Positions 7,121 to 11,731 of a stretch of DNA of 11,731 nt are shown here, one piece after another (position 1 is the stretch's first letter; every line of letters begins with the position of its first letter). The position numbers and the translations under genes are program-made. The DNA is from Hyphomicrobium sp. (GTDB lineage Bacteria > Pseudomonadota > Alphaproteobacteria > Rhizobiales > Hyphomicrobiaceae). The stretch is from assembly GCA_030598645.1 (NCBI GenBank), contig JAUVPN010000044.1, positions 1-11,731 on the forward strand, written 5' to 3'. Under the pieces are notes generated by a model, which was not told the origin of the DNA, searched no databases, and saw nothing but the letters and a program-made list of their open reading frames with translations.

Positions 7121-7155
7121 CGCGAGAGGAGATAGCTTTTCGTAGCTATCTCGCG
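7121..7155. promoter_or_regulatory. Strong dyad in the leader of the reductase gene
   Basis: GAGATAGCT (7129-7137) and AGCTATCTC (7144-7152) are perfectly complementary around a 6-nt loop. Alternatively CGCGA (7121-7125) can extend the stem with TCGCG (7151-7155), with a 5-nt bulge. It ends 34 nt before the ATG and has no following T-run, so a regulator-binding site or an mRNA hairpin fits better than a terminator. Confidence 0.5.
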
Positions 7156-7189
7156 CGCAGTCCCAAGGTAAGAAATCTGAGGGGTCGTT

Positions 7190-8191
7190 ATGGGACTTCT
7201 TGTTGACGGTGAATGGCGTGATCAGTGGTACGATACCAAATCTACCGGCGGTAAGTTTGTTCGCAAGCTATCTCAGTTTCGCAACTGGATCACTGCCGAT
7301 GGCCGTCCAGGATTGTCAGGAACTGGTGGATTCGAGGCAGAGGCTGGTCGCTATCATCTCTATGTTTCTTATGCGTGCCCTTGGGCGCACCGGACCCTGA
7401 TCTTTCGCGAGCTGAAGGGCCTGGAGGAGAAGGTCTCCGCCAGCGTGGTGCATCCCTTTATGGGTAGGGAAGGTTGGAGCTTCGACGATTCATATCCGGG
7501 AGCAACAGGCGATCCGGTCAATCACGCGGATAGGCTTTACGAGATCTATCTGAAGGCGGACCCGGGCTACACAGGGCGCGTCACTGTGCCTGTACTTTGG
7601 GACAAGAAGAGCGGCACAATCGTCAACAACGAGTCATCAGAAATCATCCGTATGTTCAACTCGAGCTTCGATTCCGTTGGAGCTACGCCTGGAGACTATT
7701 ATCCGGAACAGCGGCGCCCCGAGATTGATGCCTTGAATGACCGCATCTACGACACGGTTAACAACGGCGTTTACAAAGCGGGGTTTGCGACCACGCAAGA
7801 GGCTTATGAAGAAGCAGTCATACCCCTGTTCGAGACCCTAGATTGGCTTGACGATCGTCTGGAGAGGTCGCAGTACTTGTTGGGACCGCGCATTACGGAG
7901 GCTGATTGGCGTTTATTCACGACCCTTGTACGCTTCGATCCCGTCTATGTCGGACACTTCAAGTGCAACTTGAAGCGCATCGCCGATTATCCGAACCTCG
8001 CCGGATATGTGCGTGACCTCTATCAGCAGCCGGGGGTCGCGGCGACGGTACGCCTCGATCACATCAAAGCGCATTATTACGGAAGCCACCACACGATTAA
8101 TCCGACGCGTGTTGTGCCGCTTGGGCCCCAAATTGATTATTCCGCACCCCAAGACCGAAACCAGCTTATGGATACATTGAGCGATGACTAA
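7190..8191 (+). CDS. Glutathionyl-hydroquinone reductase (Xi-class glutathione transferase)
   Basis: A 333-residue cytoplasmic enzyme. It has the Xi-class arrangement: a long N-terminal extension, a thioredoxin-like domain with the catalytic motif CPWAHR (Cys63), VTVPVLWDK (131-139) and the glutathione-binding NNESSEI (146-152), then an all-helical domain from about 170 with ITEADWRLFTTLVRFD (235-250) and YVGHFKCN. Members reduce glutathionyl-hydroquinones: Cys63 takes the glutathione, releasing free hydroquinone, and a second glutathione regenerates the enzyme. GAGGGG lies 5 nt before the ATG. The divergent ring-cleaving dioxygenase would use the released hydroquinone, much as PcpF-type enzymes assist PcpA-type ones. 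The stop codon overlaps the start of the DUF5996 gene by 8 nt. Length is typical for the class. Confidence 0.92.
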   Translation: MGLLVDGEWRDQWYDTKSTGGKFVRKLSQFRNWITADGRPGLSGTGGFEAEAGRYHLYVSYACPWAHRTLIFRELKGLEEKVSASVVHPFMGREGWSFDDSYPGATGDPVNHADRLYEIYLKADPGYTGRVTVPVLWDKKSGTIVNNESSEIIRMFNSSFDSVGATPGDYYPEQRRPEIDALNDRIYDTVNNGVYKAGFATTQEAYEEAVIPLFETLDWLDDRLERSQYLLGPRITEADWRLFTTLVRFDPVYVGHFKCNLKRIADYPNLAGYVRDLYQQPGVAATVRLDHIKAHYYGSHHTINPTRVVPLGPQIDYSAPQDRNQLMDTLSDD

Positions 8192-9119
8192 TTCCTGGCC
8201 CGACATTCCCTTTGAACCCTGGAAAGAGTCCTGCGCCACGCTGCACTTGTGGACCCAAATCGTAGGAAAGTATCGGCTTGCACGCACGCCGTGGATAAAC
8301 CATTCCTGGCACGCGACGTTCTACGTAACCTCACGTGGACTGACGACGTCTCCCATTCCCGCTGGTGCTCGAGACGTGCAATTCGACTTCGATCTCATCG
8401 ATCATAAGCTCATTGGAAGCGTGACTGACGGCTCCAAGGGGTTCTTTATGTTGGAGCCCATGTCGGTCGCTGAGTTCTATCGCCGCTTCCTCGCGTTGAC
8501 AGACGAGCTTGGTGTGCGAACCAAGATACACGGCTCGCCAAACGAAGTAGCCGATGCGATCCCATTTGAGCAGGACAAGGTTCACGCTTCCTACGAGAAA
8601 GATGCGGTAAACCGATTTTGGCGCGCACTCGTGCAGATTGACCGCGTCCTCAAGAACTTTCGAACCGGTTTTCTAGGGAAGGTGAGTCCAGTTCATCTTT
8701 TTTGGGGCAGCTTTGACCTTGCGGTAACTCGGTTTTCTGGGCGCGCCGCGCCGCTGCACCCGGGCGGAATACCAGCCCTACCCGACGCTGTCACACGTGA
8801 GGCTTATTCCCACGAAGTTATATCGGCAGGATTTTGGCCAGGCGGCGGTCCGTTTGAATACCCAGCGTTCTATTCATATGCCTATCCCGCGCCAGAGGGC
8901 TTCTCCACGCAAACAGTAGCACCGGGAGAAGCCTTCTTTGACGAGAAGGCGGGGGAATTCATTCTGCCATACAGTGCCGTTAGAAGTGCTACCGATCCCG
9001 AACAAACGCTGCTGCGTTTTCTGGAGTCGACTTACGATGCTGCCGCTCGATTGGGTGATTGGGATCGAGGATCGTTAGACTGTCCCCGCGGTCTAATCGG
9101 GATTCCACGGTCGCTCTGA
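8184..9119 (+). CDS. DUF5996 family protein
   Basis: A 311-residue protein matching DUF5996 along its length: WPDIPFEPWKESCATLHLWT near the start, IVGKYRLARTPWINHSWHA, YVTSRGLTTSPIP (about 47-59), QFDFDLIDHKL, a central KVSPVHLFWGSFDLAVTRFS segment with the GRAAP that follows (about 166-190), SHEVISAGFWPGG (about 209-221), YSYAYPAPEGF, and a C-terminal FILPYSAVRSATDPEQTLL with LESTYDAAARLGDWDR. No signal peptide or membrane helix is seen. The many conserved Trp, His and Asp residues suggest a soluble enzyme or ligand-binding protein, but no activity is known to me. Its ATG overlaps the reductase stop (ATGACTAA), so the two are co-transcribed and translationally coupled, which suggests a role in the same hydroquinone/quinone process. 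The gene looks intact. Confidence 0.88.
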   Translation: MTNSWPDIPFEPWKESCATLHLWTQIVGKYRLARTPWINHSWHATFYVTSRGLTTSPIPAGARDVQFDFDLIDHKLIGSVTDGSKGFFMLEPMSVAEFYRRFLALTDELGVRTKIHGSPNEVADAIPFEQDKVHASYEKDAVNRFWRALVQIDRVLKNFRTGFLGKVSPVHLFWGSFDLAVTRFSGRAAPLHPGGIPALPDAVTREAYSHEVISAGFWPGGGPFEYPAFYSYAYPAPEGFSTQTVAPGEAFFDEKAGEFILPYSAVRSATDPEQTLLRFLESTYDAAARLGDWDRGSLDCPRGLIGIPRSL

Positions 9120-9396
9120 CAAGGCCTTTCCAGGTCTATTTGTCGAACTTCTATCGATATCTTTCGAGAGCATCCAAGGCGGACATCGGTTGCAGCAGGG
9201 AGTACGGCAAATCAGCGCCGCATTCCAACTTAGGAACCGATATCTCTTATTGGGCAGGTCATGCCGCCAAGCCTTTGCCTTGAAGGAAACGACGAGTGTT
9301 CAGCGCAGTAGTTTGTTATCGACGGCGAGCGCCTCGTCGGTACAGTGGCAAATACCAGATAGGGACGCTGCGCCGCCGGGTTGGATCGAGTAACGT
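9120..9396. other. Intergenic region before the phosphatase pseudogene
   Basis: This 277-bp stretch holds one isolated repeat arm, AGGCGGACAT at 9177-9186, and no other recognisable element. No terminator with a T-run follows the DUF5996 gene. Confidence 0.4.
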
Positions 9397-10247
9397 ATGC
9401 CCATCAGCATCATCGAAGCGCTCAGTGTTCCTTCGGGTGCCGTGAACGACGACTGCGTGGGCAACAAAGCTGCTCTGGCTTGGGTTATCGACGGGGCAAC
9501 AGACGTCACAGAAGAACCGCTTGTTGGCACAGCATCGGATGCTGCCTGGTTCGCGCTGGCACTTGATGCGGCATTTCGCCGACAAGCTCATGATCCTCCC
9601 GCGGACCTCGCCCGACTCCCCGTCCTGGTCGCGCCAGAGTTAGCCGACGAATTTGAGAGAAACGCGCACGCCGGAAGCCCAAGGCGCGTTACGAGCATCC
9701 ATCTGCAGCAGCCCTCGTCGTCCGCGAACGCGACAACCAGCTCGAATACGTCAGCGTTGGCGATTGCACGCTTTTGGCGGAGACGCCGTCTGGGTTGGTG
9801 CGCATTGGCACGGAAGCAGCAGACGCTGGCGATAGCTACATTGCCAACGCCATTCGTCGCTTCCAAGAGCGGGAGGCCGTGCCAACAGCCGAGAGCGCCC
9901 GTGAGCACATCTGGCCTAAGATTCGGGCAGGCCGCGCCTATATGAACGACCCTAACGGTTATGGCGTATGGTCCGTGACGCCTCCGCCTGCGTGCCACGT
10001 GCACGCAGGGACAATTGAGCTTTCCGCAGGAGGTACTGCGCTACTGGCAACTGACGGTCTCTTGCGGCTAGTCGACATCTTTGCGCGCTACTCAGAGCAG
10101 ACAATGCTTCAAGCAGCACTATCGAGCGGGCTTGGCGGGCTTGTCGAAGAATTGCGACGGCTCGAGGCCTGCGATCACGATAACATCAGCTACCCCCGCG
10201 CTAAGACATATGATGACGCTAGCGGGCTGCTGTTGCGGTTCAGCTGA
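9397..10247 (+). pseudogene. PP2C-type protein phosphatase, broken by one frameshift
   Basis: The reading frame opens at the ATG at 9397 (MPISIIEALSVPSG) and carries AWVIDGATD (about 28-36), the metal-binding aspartate motif of PP2C phosphatases. The family sequence leaves this frame near DEFER (codon 88, 9658-9660) and resumes one base back in the next frame, with RYEHPSAAALVVRER, YVSVGDCTLL, ALLATDGLLRL and the closing YDDASGLLLRF before TGA at 10245. A single-base deletion between about 9657 and 9690 explains this. All core PP2C motifs survive, so decay is recent, or the base is a sequencing error. Family members are cytoplasmic Mn/Mg-dependent Ser/Thr phosphatases. A weak GGATCGAG precedes the start. 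No slippery heptamer is present at the shift point, so programmed frameshifting is unlikely. Confidence 0.78.
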
Positions 10248-10380
10248 CGTTGCTTTGCATGGGCCTCGAATAATGCGGACAGGAGTCTTTGCTGCCGCTC
10301 TTTGAGGCAGCTCAATGCCTTTGCGATGGGCGAAAGTAATAGAAGAAGGACTCCCAAGACTTCGGCCGAGAGGGTGTTAC

Positions 10381-10927
10381 ATGGGCTTGAGAGGTACGGC
10401 TGCTCTCGTCACTTGCGCTCTGCTCGCATCTCATGCGCTAGCTGGGACACCCGCAGAGGCGCCGCTCGCCGAAGCGCGCGCCGCCGTCAAGGCCCTTGGT
10501 GACGGCCATCAAGGCTGAAGGTCCCGTCTTAGCGATTGCGGCGTGCAAGACGGTTGCGCCGGTGCTGGCTGAAGAAGTCTCAAAAGAGCATGGTCTTGTG
10601 ATAGGGCGTACAGCATTGCGCGTGCGCAATCCGGCGAACCCACCCGACGAGTGGGAGCGCAAGGTGCTGGAAGACTTCGTCGCCAAAATCGCAGCCGGCG
10701 CCAATCCTGCCGCACTTGAGCATATTGAGACCGTGCTGGAGGGCGACACAATGGTCTTGCGGTACATGAAGGCGATCCCAACCGCGGCCGAGCCCTGCGT
10801 GGCTTGCCACGGCTCAAATCTTGATCCGGCGCTCAAGGCCTAGATTGAGCGCCTATACCCGGACGACCAAGCCAGCAACTTCAAGGCGGGCGAGCTTCGC
10901 GGTGCTTTCACCGTGACGATAAAGTGA
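10381..10927 (+). pseudogene. DUF3365 (Tll0287-like) haem-binding periplasmic protein, broken by frameshift and nonsense codon
   Basis: The gene opens with ATG at 10381, preceded by GAGAGGG at a 6-nt spacing, and a clean signal peptide (hydrophobic to about residue 20, cleavage after Ala-Leu-Ala). The frame is lost near 10495 (AARAAVKAL-type helix), running to TGA at 10516. The family sequence continues in the +1 frame with TAIKAEGPVLAIAAC, GRTALRVRNPANPPDEWE (about 10607-10660) and the single haem motif CVACH (10796-10810). A TAG at 10841-10843 then interrupts it after DPALKA, but the conserved ending (YPDDQAS, ELRGAFTVTIK) continues in frame to TGA at 10925. The TAG most simply arose from AAG. 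Intact members are exported c-type or haem-sensor-like proteins. Two independent lesions make this a true pseudogene. Confidence 0.88.
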
Positions 10928-11019
10928 ATTGATTGAGACGAATGCCCAAATTTCGATATGCAAGATAGTGGGTATGATCTGACTGCTAGTCGCGAACGCT
11001 CGGACAACTACTCATGCAA

Positions 11020-11092
11020 AGGTCCGCTTATGACCCAAAGCGGACATTATTGCATGCACAAAAAGATGTTCGCTTCTCTCAAAGGCGGACGC
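11020..11092. repeat. Four-arm inverted-arm array
   Basis: Arms lie at 11020 (AGGTCCGCT), 11039 (AGCGGACAT), 11066 (ATGTTCGCT) and 11084 (GGCGGACGC), with spacers of 10, 18 and 9 nt. GTCCGCTT (11022-11029) and AAGCGGAC (11038-11045) form a perfect 8-bp stem with an 8-nt loop. Confidence 0.75.
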
Positions 11093-11155
11093 CTTCAAGA
11101 GCGCAGTCCCTTTAACCAAGTGACCTATGCCAGGCCGGCATGCAAAAGCTTCGAC

Positions 11156-11162
11156 AGGGGAA
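11156..11162 (+). promoter_or_regulatory. Ribosome binding site deciding a TTG start
   Basis: AGGGGAA lies 8 nt before the TTG at 11171. No ATG is present in that frame before the signal peptide. Confidence 0.65.
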
Positions 11163-11170
11163 CTGATCCG

Positions 11171-11731
11171 TTGCAGCTAAGATCACTCCTTCTGGATATC
11201 CTCAAACTCGTCACTATCGTTAGCCTCATCCTCATCGTCGCTCTTTCGGGTACACCTCGATCTTTTGCGGCGGAGAAGGTTCCGGTGCCTGTTCCGTCTT
11301 GGATGCGAGCCCATGTCGGTAAGGGCGAAGGTCAAATCGCACCTGTGGTCTTGCAAAGGGCGCGTGCGCTTTATCTGCAAAAAGTGCGCGAAGGCGTGGT
11401 CAAGACCCCCTGCTACCTCGCCATGGACGCGACGCGCCCCAGTTCTTTGGGCCACGGCAAGCTGGGGCGCCGGTTTTACATCATCTGCGAAGACGATCGG
11501 TCGTTTCGCGCAATTTCATCGGGTTACGGCAGCGGTCGCAACTTGAGAGGCATCGCGAATTTCTCAAACGGAAGACGGTGCGCAAAGAACTTCAGCAACG
11601 CGACGGATTCCAAGTTGACGACCGGCGGGGCCTATGTGACGGCCGAGGAGACTACGTCGTTCAAAGGCTATTATCGCGTCTCAGCGAAGAAGAACGCGCC
11701 TTTTCTACGTACGTTCGTGCAGTTTGACGGC
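11171..11731 (+). CDS. Exported YkuD_2 (murein L,D-transpeptidase-like) protein, cut by the right edge
   Basis: The open frame begins with TTG at 11171 after a good ribosome binding site and continues to the last base, 187 codons in all. Residues about 5-30 form a leucine/valine/isoleucine-rich signal peptide, with likely cleavage after Ser-Phe-Ala (31-33). The mature part has an N-terminal helical segment, then RFYIICEDDRSFRAISSG and YGSGRNL (a strand and glycine turn). FSNGRRCAKNFSN, DSKLTTGGAYVT and SFKGYYR follow, as in the YkuD_2 fold, where a 'G.GSG' turn, 'FSN' and 'S..T.G.Y.T' precede the catalytic His and Cys. Those catalytic residues would lie beyond the window, so activity cannot be judged. 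Members act on peptidoglycan in the periplasm or are of unknown role. Confidence 0.75.
   Translation, partial: MQLRSLLLDILKLVTIVSLILIVALSGTPRSFAAEKVPVPVPSWMRAHVGKGEGQIAPVVLQRARALYLQKVREGVVKTPCYLAMDATRPSSLGHGKLGRRFYIICEDDRSFRAISSGYGSGRNLRGIANFSNGRRCAKNFSNATDSKLTTGGAYVTAEETTSFKGYYRVSAKKNAPFLRTFVQFDG

Larger units (their letters stand above)
6824..7189. other. Divergent promoter region between dioxygenase and reductase genes
   Basis: This 366-bp gap must contain the promoters of both divergent genes. It holds one probable repeat copy (6913-6940), a strong dyad at 7121-7155 and the GAGGGG ribosome binding site at 7179-7184. I cannot place reliable -35/-10 boxes and see no small gene. Confidence 0.5.
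10928..11170. other. Intergenic region upstream of the YkuD_2 gene
   Basis: This 243-bp gap contains the four-arm repeat array at 11020-11092 and the AGGGGAA ribosome binding site at 11156-11162. No promoter boxes can be assigned with confidence. Confidence 0.4.

Noticed and set aside
9655..9670. Programmed -1 frameshift in the phosphatase
   Set aside because: No X-XXY-YYZ slippery heptamer in the upstream frame and no obvious pseudoknot at the shift point.
9588..10004. Minus-strand open frame of 138 codons
   Set aside because: It is a shadow of the phosphatase pseudogene in high-GC sequence; its product is low-complexity and Arg/Ala-rich.
10291..10311. Hairpin GCTGCC...GGCAGC as a terminator after the phosphatase
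   Set aside because: Only 6 bp with a 9-nt loop and no T-run; it could easily be chance.
10841..10843. TAG read-through (pyrrolysine or suppression) in the DUF3365 gene
   Set aside because: The same gene also carries an upstream frameshift, so simple decay is the better explanation.

Overview
The window looks like an accessory stretch of an alphaproteobacterial chromosome, most likely a Bradyrhizobium-type soil bacterium. This rests on the families present (DUF1499, DUF5996, a two-part CoA transferase, a Tll0287-like/DUF3365 haem protein, a YkuD_2 protein), moderately high GC, and intergenic DNA full of short inverted arms of the type ATGTCCGCT/AGCGGACAT. The taxon is an inference from memory of these families, not a search result. 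I see no tRNA, rRNA, insertion sequence, phage gene or CRISPR array.

Layout. At the left edge is the first part of an ABC-transporter ATPase gene (minus). Plus-strand genes follow: a secreted alpha/beta hydrolase (304-1317), a small two-helix membrane protein (1494-1844) and a TonB-like energy transducer (2190-3023). Then come three minus-strand genes: a DUF1499 membrane protein (3178-3918), a family III CoA-transferase-like protein (4085-5563) and a two-domain VOC ring-cleaving dioxygenase (5900-6823). Divergent from the dioxygenase, across a 366-bp gap, is a plus-strand pair: a glutathionyl-hydroquinone reductase (7190-8191) overlapped by a DUF5996 gene (8184-9119). After these lie two decayed genes: a PP2C-type phosphatase with one frameshift (9397-10247), and a DUF3365 haem protein with a frameshift and an in-frame TAG (10381-10927). 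The window ends inside an exported YkuD_2 (L,D-transpeptidase-like) gene that begins at a TTG with a strong ribosome binding site (11171 onward).

How the genes work together. The clearest functional unit is 5900-9119. A PcpA/LinE/MhqO-like extradiol dioxygenase, which in its family opens hydroquinone rings, sits next to an Xi-class glutathione transferase, which in its family releases hydroquinones from their glutathione conjugates. DUF5996 is coupled to the transferase by an 8-nt overlap and is a candidate unknown member of this quinone/hydroquinone module. The hydrolase, TonB, DUF1499 and CoA-transferase genes look like independent single units.

The most unusual non-coding signal is the repeat family. 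Nine-base arms alternate in orientation, separated by spacers of about 10 and about 17 nt, giving a unit of about 45 bp that runs in tandem in several gaps. Two arrays run into coding sequence: one supplies the start region of the small membrane protein, the other the last codons of the dioxygenase.
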